DNA from: Trichuris trichiura
Taxonomy: Eukaryota; Nematoda; Enoplea; Trichinellida; Trichuridae
Length of the DNA stretch: 64,000 nt
Assembly (NCBI GenBank): GCA_037903355.1
Contig: JBAJFE010000045.1
Coordinates: forward strand, 186,001-250,000
Reading direction: 5' to 3'
Part shown: positions 22,219 through 34,514 of the stretch, piece after piece
How the letters are laid out: each line of letters starts with the position of its first letter
Numbering within the stretch: the stretch's first letter is position 1
The notes under the pieces: generated by a model
What the model was told of the DNA's origin: nothing
Seen by the model: the letters and a program-made list of their open reading frames with translations, nothing else
Databases searched by the model: none
Translations under genes and position numbers: made by a program

Positions 22219-22974
22219 ATGGGCGACGAAGTGCATGTTAAATGCGAGCCTGACTTCCTGACTTTCACTGGGCCATACGATAAGCGACAGCAGTCTACGG
22301 TTAACGTCACCAATGATGGGAAAAAGCGTGTGGCGATCAAGATCCGTACTTCAGACAATGGTTTGTTCAAGGTCAATATGGTTTACGCATTCATGGACGC
22401 GGGAGCCAGCAAGCAACTACAAGTCCGCTGCCAGCCGTTCCAGTTCGACCCGAACAAGCAGTACAATCACCGCGTAGCAGTAGTGTATACATTTGCCGAC
22501 GAGAGTGCCACATCTCCGCAGGAAATATGGAAAACAGCTAAGGATATCAAGGAAGTCATGATGAAAGTGGTCTTCAAAGCAGAAGAAGCTGCTCCAGCTC
22601 CACCTGAGGGAGCGGCAGCACCAGCTGCCCCACCGGCAGAAGGAGCTGCAGCACCACCAGCAGCGCCACCGGCAGAGGGTGCACCACCAGCGGCTCCACC
22701 GGCAGAGGGAGCGCCACCAGCTGCCCCACCGGCAGAAGGTGCACCACCAGCTGCCCCACCGGCAGAAGGCGCACCACCAGCAGCGCCACCGGCAGAAGGT
22801 GCACCACCAGCGGCACCGCCCGCAGAGGGAGCCGCTCCTCCTGCTGCGCCGCCGGCTGAGGGTGGAGCTCCTCCTCCAGCTCCCCCAGCGGAAGGTGCCG
22901 CACCTCCTGCGGCACAACCACCACCTGAGGGTGGTGAAGCCCCGAAGCCACCGGAGCAGCCTCCGGCAGCTTAA
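22219..22974 (+). CDS. MSP-domain protein with APPAEG-repeat tail, copy B
   Basis: Single-exon gene, 251 aa. The MSP domain (CEPDFLTFTGPYDKRQQST, NDGKKRVAIKIRTSDN, MVYAFMDAGASKQLQV, YNHRVAVVYTFADE) fills the first 120 residues. The tail is about ten copies of a decapeptide of the form GAPPAAPPAE, ending in QPPPEGGEAPKPPEQPPAA. The tail is the product of a 30-bp minisatellite. A poly(A) signal AATAAA follows at about 22990. Highly repetitive Pro-Ala tails form extended, flexible segments; binding partners are unknown. Probably sperm-related, on the basis of the domain only. Confidence 0.9.
   Translation: MGDEVHVKCEPDFLTFTGPYDKRQQSTVNVTNDGKKRVAIKIRTSDNGLFKVNMVYAFMDAGASKQLQVRCQPFQFDPNKQYNHRVAVVYTFADESATSPQEIWKTAKDIKEVMMKVVFKAEEAAPAPPEGAAAPAAPPAEGAAAPPAAPPAEGAPPAAPPAEGAPPAAPPAEGAPPAAPPAEGAPPAAPPAEGAPPAAPPAEGAAPPAAPPAEGGAPPPAPPAEGAAPPAAQPPPEGGEAPKPPEQPPAA
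22603..22930. repeat. 30-bp coding minisatellite
   Basis: Tandem 30-bp units (consensus starts GCACCACCAGCTGCCCCACC) encode GAPPAAPPAE. Units are interrupted by small in-frame variants (AAAP, GGAPPP) at both ends and are most regular in the centre (about 22680-22820). Confidence 0.9.
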
Positions 22975-24190
22975 GCACTAGCAGTCAGTGCTAATAAAAA
23001 TCAACCTAACTTGCTTTCGTACACCGCCCTAGTAACTGCTCGAACTATAATTGTACCTGTCGCTTACGTTCAAACAATATCACTTTGCGCATAACTGAAT
23101 GGCAAAAAAATTTGAATAAAACATTTTAAAAATTCGTCATTCGCATAGCGCTCGGCGATGCAACGCACAAACGCTGTCATAGCACACACCGCCCGAATAA
23201 TTTTTTCCATGGCCCGCTTTTACGAAAAATTTTTTGGCTGGCAAGTATCTAGCATAAATAGCATAATACCGCTGACAAAGCTAAAGGTTAAATTTGTCAG
23301 GGGAGCAGTTGATAAGTACTATAATAAAAGGACTGTATTCGAATACGTCTGCGGTTAAATTCAAACCTGATTATCATTTGAGTAATACGTGTTGTTTCGG
23401 AAAGAATCAGCAATGACTTAAAAGCAAAAAACCAGCCTACCTTAATAGAAATAAAATATACTGCATATTTTACGGATTACATTTTAAGCGGCTGCAGCGC
23501 CCACTCGCAAGTGCTGCCAAACGCGGCGAAGGCCCCTAAGTGCTGTACGATACATACATGAATAAGCTGCCTCCTTAAGCCGCAGTCTGCCGGCTTTTGA
23601 AGGACCACAGCCGTGTTCACTAAAACGAAAAAGCTTAAAAAATTAACTAATTGACCAGATTGCCATAGTTCAACATTTTTCAAGGCGGAAATCACTTTAT
23701 ATATCATTGCGATCTCTCACTCGCCCTTTCCAACACCGATTCCCCGTTACGAGACAATAAAAACTTTTTGTCTCGTCAAAAAGACGTATACGGAGAAGTT
23801 ATAAACATTTCGAATTTTGAGTTACTGAAATTACATCTACGAACGGATGAAACAGTGGTAATTATCAGTTACTGAAACTCAGGTACGTTAGCACCACTGT
23901 ACAACATGCTTTTTATTTTACCGTAACAGCAGCTTCCTGAGGCGGAACTGCAGTATAGAAAAAATAGAATAAATTTAGAAAAACATTATCCGACCGAGCT
24001 CTTCTACAGCGAATAAGGAAAAACTTCCAATCTTCCCGATCGCTTAAAGCCAACATATCATGCCGAAGCAATCGAAGGTCTGTGCATAAGCCCAACCCAG
24101 TCTAAAACATCCATACACAAACGAAGAGATTTACTGCAAAGGTATAAACTAAACTGTCACTATATAGAAATACAAAAACAAAATGTATAA
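22975..24190. other. Convergent intergenic region
   Basis: Contains the 3' ends of the second MSP-domain gene and of the DPP8/9-type gene, which converge. ORFs at 23158-23358 and 23477-23707 have no recognisable content. Confidence 0.45.
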
Positions 24191-27100
24191 TTACAAATTC
24201 GCATCTAAGAAGCTTAAAATGGTGGCAAACATATGCGAGGTCGCTGCGGCATTTCGGAATGCGTGCCGCTCGTCAGGATACGTCTGCAGGCTGTACGGTT
24301 TGCCTGCTTCAATCAGCGCTTGTATTAGAGTGCTGGTATGCTTGAAATGAACATTCTCGTCTCGCATGCCGTGCAAGATCAACAATCGCCCCGCTATAGA
24401 AGGAAACTTAGTGACCAAATGTGACACTGAACTTTCTCCGTAGGCTTCTTGGTTGTTCTCTGGCAGCCCCATATAACGCTCAGTGTAAGCTGTATCGTAA
24501 AAACGCCAGTCAGTTACTGGAGCTCCGGCAATAGCAACCTTGATAAAAAATATACCGATTATGAAAATAGACCACGCGATTACTATTACCTTAAATGCGC
24601 TTGGATACTGAGCAAGGCCCATCAATGCAAGATAACCGCCTAAAGTGTTGGCCGTTAGTCGGAAATAAGAATTATGCTTAACTTACCATAGCTCCATCCC
24701 ATCAAAGCCACTCTGGACAAATCAATGGTGCCATGAACATGCTTTATTCTGAGCAGCGCGTTGACTTGATCCTCCACTTCCACGCATCCCTAAGGAAGAA
24801 GCGCGCTTGGCTTAGGGTAAAAAAACAATGAACCATTCTGAAAAGCTAGCGTAACGAAGTTTCACTGTTTCCTGCCTATAGCAGCTATGAAACAGGCAAA
24901 TTTTTCCAAATTTCAAAAACTGCCAAAACAAAACATCGTTACGCACCAAACGTCCACTGATGGCCGTTTCAAATTCGCCGCCCCGATTAAGTGACCCGCG
25001 TCCGTCAGTCATAACAACGGCATAACCAAGATTGAGGTACATCGTCAGAAAAATATGCCTAAAACGTTAAGAACTTTCAAGTTGAGAACCAACTGAAAGT
25101 ATTCCGCTCGACCTGGTCCAACTATTGCGAACCAGCTGGAAACCAGGTCCGCCATAAACGTAGACAATGGTTGGGAGTACCTGGCCCTGTTTCCAGTCAA
25201 AAGGCCGGTAAAGATATGAATACAGCTTGAAGTTTTTGGACACCACTTCGGTAATCAACGGACGTGGAGGAATGCTGTGCAACAATTTCAGATCTTGTAG
25301 CAGGTCATCTGCAAATAACTTTTTGCTCGGAAAGGCGTAGACAGCCTCATTACCACTGCTCGTAGAGGACTCCTGAGAAGCTAAGTTGTCACCCTCTTCC
25401 CTACTGGGCAATTTCAGGAGAAGATGATTCTTAACGCGAGGTATCGACACGTCTGAAGAATTCGCACATTCAGGAAAAGAGAAGGAATACACAATGCATT
25501 CCCCCGGGCAGGTCACATTCGAACGAAACGTTGCCATGACGCTGAGGTCGTCGTTAAAAGCCATACACTTCTTCTCCCTTGGAACGCCGTAAGAATAACC
25601 AAGTTCGGTTAGACGAATTGGTTTCATTCCCGGCAGAGCATATGACGTCACATAGCTGCAGATAAAATATTTTAAATATTATATCAAGACGCAACAGAGT
25701 AAGCACTTTACATGTGACTTTCCAATGGTGTATCTGCAACGGCTAGAAAGTAGATCAAACATCTACTCTCATCCACTTCGATCTATAGGTACAGAAAATG
25801 TCACTCAGTAAGTTATACGTCAAATTTTTCCCAAATGCTTCTTCGCAGCCCAAAACGGTTTTAACAAGCGGTAAGAGGCAACTAATAAGGTTTAAAGTTT
25901 AGCTGACAATATGAATGTCTAATGGCAAGGACGAAACTGGTTAAGGAAACTCATTTTTCCATATGCAGGTGAAAAGCATGAAGTTGCCACGTCTAGCTAT
26001 TTGTAATAGGTTTCTCTTCCAACGATCTGCCGTGACAATAAGTTCACCATGCACTACACAATAATCATAACTGAACCCACGGTAGTAGTATCTCTATTCT
26101 CCCTCTAATCCCCTCCGCATTTAAAACATTTTGTAGCGCCCTTTCCAGTTGGTCATCAACTGTTAAAGTTCACTAAATTCATCCACTACGCTTGCCTTAA
26201 AAAGCGCAGCGATAAACGTGCACTACTTGCCTTTGTACTCAGCAAAACGTCCCATTCGCCGGAGGTAAGCTGGACTTCTTGGACAATATCCAAGTTTTCG
26301 CTGACCCATGCAGTTTGGTTTGGTACCTCTTCCGCTTGGCGACTTAAAACAGCGTCGATCAAGTAGAGATGAGAAAAGCCAGTTCTCCTTGATAGCCATA
26401 TAAAACGAGCCGAATGTTTGAACACTGGTTCCAGGAAGACCAAACTGTTGTGAACCTGAAAATCCGCAAAAACTTTATCGCGCTGCGATACGCCTAAAAA
26501 AGCCACCCGACTTCAGAAACCCCCTGTCGTTTGTTCAATACGTGCAAAGGGAACAATAAACCCTTTTTTGGCCTAGAAACGTTTTGCTTCATTATTGCTG
26601 AGTGACTGAGCGGGAACACTCCCAATTGTGGTGGGCATCGATTAACTTGCAGAAGCTAAATACAAGCGTTCAACACCTCCGCAAGCAATGTATGGATATT
26701 TTAAATTTGTAATACAAACGCTTGCAACTGATAACTTGTTGGTCGAACTTTTGTCGCTTAGTTACAGGATCCGTTGAAGTATTAAAAGAAGTCACCGCCA
26801 AATAAATAAAGTGGTTTAGAATGTCCTAAGCGCTAATGATGTAATAGTCTTTTTTCTTTTATGTCATTATCAAACAAAACAAAGCCTACTTGAACACATC
26901 TAAGAAGTAAAGACAACCGACATAGTAACTAAAAGCTATTAAGCGACTAATGCACTTATTAAAGATAAGATAAGCGAAAGAATGACTCACGTACTTAGGG
27001 CGCCCCTTAAGCGCATAAGAGAAGTGCTATTCATACAACACAACTCAAAGCTAAACAGGGACAAAGGAGTAGAAATTAGTGATACTTGAAACAATGCAAT

Positions 27101-30100
27101 TAACGTTACGGAATGCTGTATTCTTGAATGACAAGTTTCTGTTTTCTCTTCTTGTTATTACGTCTCGTTCCTTTCATTCATCTTTTTTTAATGACCTTCG
27201 GTTCCTCTTACCCTAAACTTCATTTTCTTTTTTACTATTGAATTAGCTATTTCCCGCTTTTTCCTTCGTCCTCTTTGTTTACTGCTGTTTACCAACCCTC
27301 CGTGAGGTGAAAGGTATTACATTTCAAGGATGACACGAGAAAACCAGAAGAAATTAGGACGTCAAGAAACTAAGCCTCCGCAAAAGCCTTTCAAGCAACC
27401 CAACCCAGCTCTACACCACTGGCCTCACCTCACACAGGTCCTGTACAATAAACCTCCCTAAGCCGAACCTCCATAATCCGAACTCGTGGAAGAGAACAAT
27501 AGAACGACCGTATACACCACCGTTTTTCAAGCGGAAGGCCGTTTGGGCCTCCCTGAGGTCTCCGAGCGTCTGGGCCCCTATTCTGATTGGCTAATTTCGA
27601 GCGCACTGATTGGCTGAAATGGTCGTAACGCTAGAAGGTCAACTACAGCTGTACAGATTTATTTCTGCAAGCTGTTTTTCGAGAAGTCAACAAGAGCTGC
27701 TTAGCTCGCCCAGATGCGACCGAACTTGCGTGTCGATGTTGGCTCGATCGAGATTATTCGCAGACGCTGATCGTTGCGTCTGACTACTTGCACCCGGCTG
27801 CGTTTCTTCGTCACTAGCTCTGTAACAATGCCAAACGCGCTCGACTAGACTCGACGAGGGAAGACAAATCAGTAACTTTTTTTTACCACACCCCATACGC
27901 CAAGGTACAACTCTGGGACTTCTTTCTGCAGCCAGAGCTGCTGATAACCCTGTGACAACCTGGCCTTCAACTCCACGTTCGACTGCAACTCCCGCAGCTC
28001 TTCTTGCGGTGACATCTCTTGAAAAACTGGAGCAAGCGTAGGAGAAAAACGACCGTACAGACAAAGCCTTTGCAGAAATTGCGTGAGCAACACACGCAGT
28101 ACCCTTTCGCTAACGCGCATGCGTGCATTGTAGCTACGCGGACGATAGACGCAAAAAAAGAAAGGGAAAAAAGAGAGTCGACTTACTACAGAGCTAGGGC
28201 AAGAGATGGTAAACGTTGACAAAATTGTAAAACAGAGACATTGCTACGCCAACACGCACTAATTGCTGGTTGAATCGTAAAGCAGGTGCAAACACAGTCG
28301 GCCCACGTTATCCGCGGATAATTCGTCCAACATTTTGAGCGTTCTACCGCGTTAGGTTGAATTCCGCGTTATATAGGCTAGCCTGTGAAAAAGGCTAAAT
28401 AGCTTACATTCCAGCCGAGCATTTCGGCCTGCTCTCTTGAATTTCTTTCGGAACGGTTATCATACCTAGTGATCCTTCACGCGTGGTACTACGGAATCTA
28501 GCTACGAGATAATGACATCAATGAGACTGCACTTGTCCAATGGGCTTAGCCATCAGAGTCCAGGCCGTTAGATACAAGAAAGGATGAAAGTAAGATGCTG
28601 TTTCCTTCAACGCCTAGGTATCGCCTTGCTTTAATGAGCTAAGCGATCTACTGATGCGCGGAATGGGTACAGAGCAGCGGAAATTTAAAATACATAGGCG
28701 CACTTAAGCAGGAATAGTGAACATCGCATAGAACACGTCTACATAAAGCAAAACGTCTACGACAGAAACGTTTGGGGCATCAGGAATCAATTTACCCACT
28801 TTCTGTAGGTAGGCGCAGCTCTCCTGGAGAACGGCCAGTCCTAAGGTTTCTTGAACTTGTTGGTAGCAAAACTTCTCGCCTTAAAATTTCAGGCTCCGCA
28901 GCTGCCGGACCTTTATTTAAAAACATTGTTATAGGGAGCTGTACCTGCCTTTTCTTCGCTTTATCGAATAAATCTTGCAGCGGCTTCGACGAACTCGTTA
29001 TTCCTCGTGTAACCATAGTGCCACGTTCCAAGGATGGATCGTATTCAGCAGTCAAATCCTTTAGGACTTGTGCTTGCAGGAAAATGCTGACAAGCTTTTT
29101 CAACGCCCAATCCGAAGGTATTTGAGCTTCTGTATCTTCCATAACGTCGTCGTCGCTGCCCGTAGGTGCCCCACAATCTTCTAAGTTCTTCATGACGTCG
29201 TCTTCTATCATGTCGGGTAACCCTCACCTCCCAACTCCTTGGCAATATTCACTACGTCCATGACCTACTCATCGATGGCGCCCAAGTCCTCTCATTCACT
29301 GACTCCGTCTCTCCACAAACGCTTCCAGCAACCACTGACTATTCTAGGCATTATCTCGTGTACTGCCACTGCAATTGAGAAACGTTTCCACAGGCTGGTA
29401 AGATCGCGATCAGGATTAGCGTGGAAGGTATCACGAAGCTTCCGAAATACGAGACGAGTATAAGTAGTCTTAATGCATTTTATGGCGCCCTGATCCAGTG
29501 GCTGTAGTAGTGATGTCAAGTTAGCGGGCAAAAATTTCACCTCGACGTTCTCATTAGCAAAGCAAAGGGATTGCGGGTGACCAGGAGCATTATCAATTAC
29601 GAGGAGGACCTTGAAAGCCATCCCCTTGCTTTCCAAATATTTTTTCGCTTCAGGAATGAAGCATTGGTTAAACCACTCCGTCAAAAGGATCATCGTCATT
29701 CACGCGTTGCTGTTGTGCTGCCAGAATACCGGCGGACAATACTTGTTCTTGTTTCTGAGCGATCGAGTGTCACAAGTCCGGTGGACAACGCCGGCCTTGA
29801 ACACGTGCCTCGCAGCATTGTCACAGAGCACAAGAGTGAGTCGATCTTTCAGTGGCTTGAATTCTGGGGCTTGCTTTGCGCTTTTGTGGATGTACGTGCG
29901 TTCTGGCATTTGCTTTCAGAATAATGCTGTCTCGTCACAATTGAAGATTTTTTTTTAGGAGATAGCCTTTTTGGTCTACTGTCTGTTTAAATTCCTTTGA
30001 GAATGTCGTGGCAGCTACGAAATCAGCCAATGTTGCTTCCTCAGTGATCTCTAAGTTCTTGAGGTTGAAGCGCTTCACGTATTTTGGTAGCCATCCTTTG

Positions 30101-33100
30101 CTAGCAGTAAACCTTTTTCTCTCGTTCTCTGCAACCACGCCAGAGAAGTGCTCATATAAGCTCAGCGCTTTCTCCCGAATAACTTTCCCGTCGACGGGGA
30201 CATTCTTCCGCGACACGTCCTCTATCCAAATGCTTAGCGGTTTTTCAGCCTTCGCGAGGACTTTGTTGCAAACTACAGCAGCTCTTTACGCCAATGAAGG
30301 GTCAGAATACACGTTTCCTCGAGTCTCAGCTTCCTTCCGTTTTATCGTACGAATGCTGGATTCATTCTTCCCGATCCTGCGACCGACTTCGGCAAATGAC
30401 AGTCCGCTTTTCAAAAGATCAAAGACTTGACTTCTACTTTCTCATGAAGAGCAAGGACGCTTAGTTGTTTCTTAGCTCCAGAAGAACTGCTCTGTTCACT
30501 AACTTGCCTTCTATCAGCCATCTTCCTATGCGACACCAGTTACACGACGAGAAAGTTCAGACCCCACGCTGCAGGGAAACTATTTGTGCATAGCGGGCGA
30601 GGTCGATAACGCACACGAAGCAATAATGAGCAATCAGAAAAATGACAAGGCCTCATTAGCATTGTGCACAGTTCAGAGAGCGTTGTACGCAGAAAAGGTT
30701 TTTCGCGCCCGTGCAGGTGATCACGCTGCTGCAAAAGCATGTAACGACACTAGTGCAACTGTAATGCCGACCAGAGTTGCGCATGTCTTCGCGAAAAGAT
30801 AACGTCACTATTTCACGCCAGACAAACCGCGTTGTACAGAATCCGCGGATAACGAGGGCCAACAGTATATATTTTAAAAAATTTAAACTCACCGGCAACC
30901 AATGATTGCTAGTTTCTTCGTAAACAATAGTGATTCCGCAATTCCCGCCGGTTTCAGCCGATGGCGACCCGCTTGGGTCAATTTCGAAACAGTGAAGGGG
31001 AACGTATACCAACTTGACGGTTCGTTGCAAGCGGTCCATAAGTAGCAACCAAATACTGAAATAACAACAATACAATGCTTCAAAACACGAATTCACGCTC
31101 TTTTACAAAATGAGTTACAACAACGAGTGTGCCTTAAGGGAAGACTTGAAATACCGTATAATACGGCCTATAAGAACACCCCTCTACCTAAGTAATGGGT
31201 GGTAATAGTTGGCCCAGTTGGTACTTCCTAGGCTCGCATTCGACTTATTAGTCCTATGAGCTGAACAGCAATTCTTCTACCTCAATTAGACTGACTAAGT
31301 GATTAACTGGGCCAATCATTACTACTCATTACTTAGGTAGAGGGGTGTTCTTATAGGCCGTAATATACGGAAATTTAAACTAGTGGGCATCAGAATAAGC
31401 TTTTCACTTACGCTGCGCCGTCGGGATACCATCCGCATTTGACCAAATACTCAGCCCATGGAAACAACATACGGAAGTCGTACTTAAAAGGGCAATTCAG
31501 CATGGAGAACTAAACGCACGCGAGTAAAAGTTATTAAATTGCAACCCATTCGCTAACGGTGTCGCCCTGCTCTTGTAGGACGTAGAGCTTCAAGTTCCAA
31601 AGCGCGTTAGTGGAACCTACAACAACTATCCGCTAACTTAGCTTCCGGCGCCAATTAACACTCACTGACCTGCATAGGGATAAGAAATTCTTTCCAACCC
31701 GTCGCTGCTGCAACCGCCCAATCCAATTGTCACCTTTTGGACGGCATCTTCGTTACAAGCTTCCACAAGTAGTAAAGTTCGTTCGTCTGCAAAGGGTACA
31801 TTCCTTTATAAAAAGGTAGGCTTAATAACGAAGGCGAACTTTCCAAACGACATTTAAAATTTGCTGAGAAAATTCACGCATCGCAAAGCAGTTTTGCTTT
31901 TTGCCAACTTGGACTGCTTACCGCCAATCGATTGATTAACCAACGATAAAGCAATTGACAAAAGCGTCATTTCTTTCTCCTTCAACAATGGAACTAATTT
32001 TAGAGAAAAGTTCCAACGCGAAAGCCTATCACTCTACGAAGCTCCCATGTTCAACGAATGTTACAAGCTAACAAAAAAAGAACTTTCCATGAAAGGTTAT
32101 CAAAATCACCTACCATTCATTTCTTCCATTCAAAGAAATCCTATAAATTCGGGAACACTTGTAGAAGGCACGCACAGTAATACTGCAAGTAGCAAATAAT
32201 TTACAGCGTTAATCTGAGTTCAACACGAGGTGCTAAGCAGCACACGATGCGCGCTCCATGTTATTACGTCATTTCTTAGCGAGAGTCCTACTCGGACACA
32301 TACTTAGCAAGCGCAGAATTGGTACAATGAATTATACAGCTACAAAGTCGGGTTGCGCGAACAACTTAAATGACTAAAAGAAGTTACCATTTGAAGGGCA
32401 CCACCACATGCCATCGTAGCGCTCGAATTCTTCTTGAATAACGAATGGAGGAGAGCCGTAAGTCCACCCAGACTCGGTTGGACGAACTGAAAGGATAAGA
32501 AAAATAAAAAAAGACAGCTATCGAGCAGGTTCAAAAATATTTATGCCTACTTCTGCGCACGTTACAAACAGAAAACATGGACACTCGACAGAACAATTGC
32601 ATCAAACATCTAGTAAAGACGAAGCCTGCGTTTAGCATAAAATACCCTTTTGAAATTTTCGCGAAATGTGAATCATAGCAGGTTCAATTTTAGGTCGTAA
32701 GTGAAATGCGTATCTCGACTTAATGAATGAACGCTGTTGACCCTTGGATGAAAGTTAAGCTAAAACTATGCAAACTTTGCGCGTGCTTATCGCACACACG
32801 GAAAGAAATAGATTAAACGCGCTACTAAAGGCAACGTCATAAAAGGTAAGCATCCTTTGCCCTTTAATACTTTAACATAACGCTAAAATGACGGGAGTTT
32901 TGCGAAAAGGTAAACAGGGTTGGTTTATGGAAAGTTTTGCGGAACAAAAAGACGCTTACTGGTAAAGCAGAATGAACTCTCCGTATTGCAAACAAACACT
33001 TCGCTGCCGGCAACCATAGCAAAGTAACTTGGCTTGTCAGGACAGTAAAGCAGATTGATTGGATTGCCCGTACCGCTGAGCAAAGAAGAAGTCTTCTTAA

Positions 33101-33686
33101 CAGCCTAAAGGGAACCGCAATAAGTGTATATTTGATAGGCGGATGAATTGTCATACCGCTAAAGGGTCTTCTTGAAATTCAAACACTTCGCCGCACTGCG
33201 AATACAGAAAAGAATTGCGTATAGGCGAGAAGTCGTACGTGAGAAATGCGGAGGTAAAGGAGCGCTTCCGTTCACGTAGCAGCTCCTCCTCCAAACTGAG
33301 CTTCCCTATTGGCTTTACCAGCTGAAAAATAACGACACATGACGTCAACAATCGCAGCAAAGTGACATCACGACCGCGGGATCTAATAATAAGCGCCACT
33401 GGCCAGCTGTTCCAGGATCTGGACAATCCAGGTTGAAGTCGTAGTAAAGGAGACATGTACGATCGTTGTTAGGCGGGATTCCCATGCCGTAAAATCGTAA
33501 AAACCGCTGCGACTTGCCGCCCTCTTGTCGAACGCAAACTTTGCTGGATATCTGGACGCACGTAGCATAGAAACGAGCAAGCGAAGAAAAGTCTTGTTGA
33601 ACGCTCGTCACTCTGGAAAGGAAGTGAGCAAAATCACCCGTTTCTTTCCCGCTTGAACCATTGGTCGAAGCGGCTTTATCCAGCAT
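24191..33686 (-). CDS. DPP8/9-type dipeptidyl peptidase (S9B), 15 exons
   Basis: Cytosolic prolyl dipeptidyl peptidase. Exons: 33686-33375, 33321-33157, 33104-32960, 32486-32388, 31786-31670, 31616-31546, 31509-31412, 31055-30893, 26455-26231, 25782-25712, 25655-25113, 25058-24947, 24789-24687, 24639-24590, 24538-24191. All phases agree and give 873 aa, the size of DPP8/9. Propeller landmarks are LSLEEELLRERKRS, FVIQEEFERYDGMWWCP (the paired glutamates that hold the substrate N-terminus) and WLSRRTGFSHLYL. The hydrolase has GYAVVMTDGRGS, nucleophile GWSYGG, AGAPVTDWRFYDTAYTERYM, aspartate in HGMRDENVHF and histidine in DERHAFR. There is no signal peptide or membrane anchor, unlike DPP4. The intron after exon 9 has a GC donor (AAAG/GCAAGT). 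Intron 8 (30892-26456) is filled by transposon remains. An acceptor-like TTTCAG just upstream of the ATG (33717) suggests a 5' UTR intron or trans-splice site. Confidence 0.93.
27440..27517. mobile_element. Tigger terminal fragment
   Basis: The segment with ATAATCCGAACTCGTGGAAG, AGAACAATAGAACGA and CCGTATACAC matches, in reverse complement, the right end of the Tigger copy at 48426-49793 and its flank. It is a relic of the same family, inside intron 8 of the DPP8/9-type gene. Confidence 0.6.
27518..28225 (-). mobile_element. hAT transposon relic with transposase C-terminus
   Basis: The left end CACCGTTTTTCAA and the following block (CTCCGAGCGTCTGGGCC, TTCTGATTGGCTAA, GCACTGATTGGCTG) match the left part of the small hAT element at 62080. 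On the minus strand, SPQEELRELQSN (about 28010) and, in another frame, VTKKRSRVQVV (about 27790) resemble the C-terminal dimerisation region of hAT transposases of the ZBED5/EPM2AIP1 type. Frames are broken; the right end was not found. Confidence 0.6.
28296..30873 (-). mobile_element. Tigger transposon, decayed autonomous copy
   Basis: Bounded by inverted termini: 28296 CAGTCGGCCCACGTTATCCG and, inverted at about 30850-30872, CTGTTGGCCCTCGTTATCCG, each continuing into CGGAT. The right flank is TA. Between them, on the minus strand, lie pieces of a pogo/Tigger transposase in correct order but with frame breaks. They are the N-terminus (from ATG at about 30521, MADRRQVSEQSSSSGAKK), the psq region (GRRIGKNESS), the Tc5-type helix (RKNVPVDGKVIREKALSLYE, ASKGWLPKYVKRF) and the DDE domain (VLLVIDNAPGHPQS, LTSLLQPLDQG). 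Inactive. It lies within intron 8 of the DPP8/9-type gene. Confidence 0.85.
28792..30521 (-). pseudogene. Tigger transposase, broken by frameshifts
   Basis: Pieces at 30216-29935 (DNA-binding), 29909-29700 (start of DDE, RTYIHKSAKQAPEFKPLKDR), 29699-29292 (DDE, with aspartate in VIDNAPGH) and 29211-28792 (C-terminal tail). At least three frame changes separate them. CENP-B is a domesticated relative of this family; the decayed state argues against any domestication here. Confidence 0.85.
31154..31371. mobile_element. Foldback MITE with about 68-bp inverted repeats
   Basis: The arms begin CCGTATAATACGGCCTATAA (left) and, read inward from the right end, CCGTATATTACGGCCTATAA. Both continue through GAACACCCCTCTACCTAAGT and on to a TTGGCCCAGTT block; the spacer is about 80 bp. 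Flanks AAATA and AAATT are an imperfect match, so the target duplication is unclear. It sits in the intron between exons 8 and 7 of the DPP8/9-type gene. Family unknown. Confidence 0.85.
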
Positions 33687-33852
33687 TTTCCGGCACGCAA
33701 CTGAAACGAATTACACGAGGCGACATTACGCTACCGGAATCAAGGCAGCCTCGACGGGCTCGAAAGCGGAGCGCCACTTAGAAAACGACAATGGCTAAGC
33801 AGGCCAACTTAGTGTAAAGTTTACTTTTCGCGCTCATGACAAAAAGCATGCA

Positions 33853-33870
33853 TGAGAGAGAGAGAGAGAG
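33853..33870. repeat. (GA)n simple repeat
   Basis: Nine GA units in the 0.8-kb spacer between the DPP8/9-type and CCDC174-type genes. Confidence 0.8.
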
Positions 33871-34514
33871 CAAAGAAAAACAGCAAACTTGCGAAAGCAA
33901 ATGACCACTTATAAATTGTCGATAGTTGCCGGATGGATCAGCTTCCTCAACTGCTCCACTCCAGCTTTGATATAGGGGAGGTAGTCAACATATCCTGCAA
34001 AGAAAAGTTGGGCTATATTTCACCTGATTACCTTTCACTTTTACAAACTGCGGTTGGCTACCAAAAGAAAGTATGCGCAAAAAATAATCCCTTATTCGGA
34101 ACCCTTGAAATATTCATAGATGTCAAGAAAAGAGACCCAAAGTCTGAACATAAGACTCTCGCTTACGTGACACTGCGCACATGAAGTTATTGGGACGCAT
34201 TTTACTAGATGACTTTAAAATGGTTCTTTTAGAATGGTTTGCTTCGCTAAGAACTGTCTTAAAAAAATTCTTTTAACTTTATAAGCTTGACATGACGTGC
34301 TGAACTCCCGTATGAGAGAATGCTCTGAGTTTGACACTTAGTCACGTCGTCACATTTCGACCCTAAAAAGGTTACGGAATTTTGGTCAGTCCAGATAAGG
34401 GCATTTCAGTATCAATAAAAATCAATGAACGTAATTTTAGCAAGCGTTGCCTAGACGCAAAGTCAGTCTACGCGAAACTTACCGCTCAGCAGTTTTTCTG
34501 CGCGCGGAACCAAC

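Noticed and set aside
22417..22981. Long Arg/Trp/Cys- or Leu/Val-rich ORFs on the minus strand and a His/Gln-rich ORF on the plus strand
   Set aside because: All are other-frame readings of the 30-bp minisatellite in the MSP-domain gene.
33933..34184. Plus-strand ORF of 83 codons between the DPP8/9 and CCDC174 genes
   Set aside because: No domain and no splice context. The minus strand of the same stretch offers a short terminal-exon-like frame (GYVDYLPYIKAGVEQL), also without a partner.
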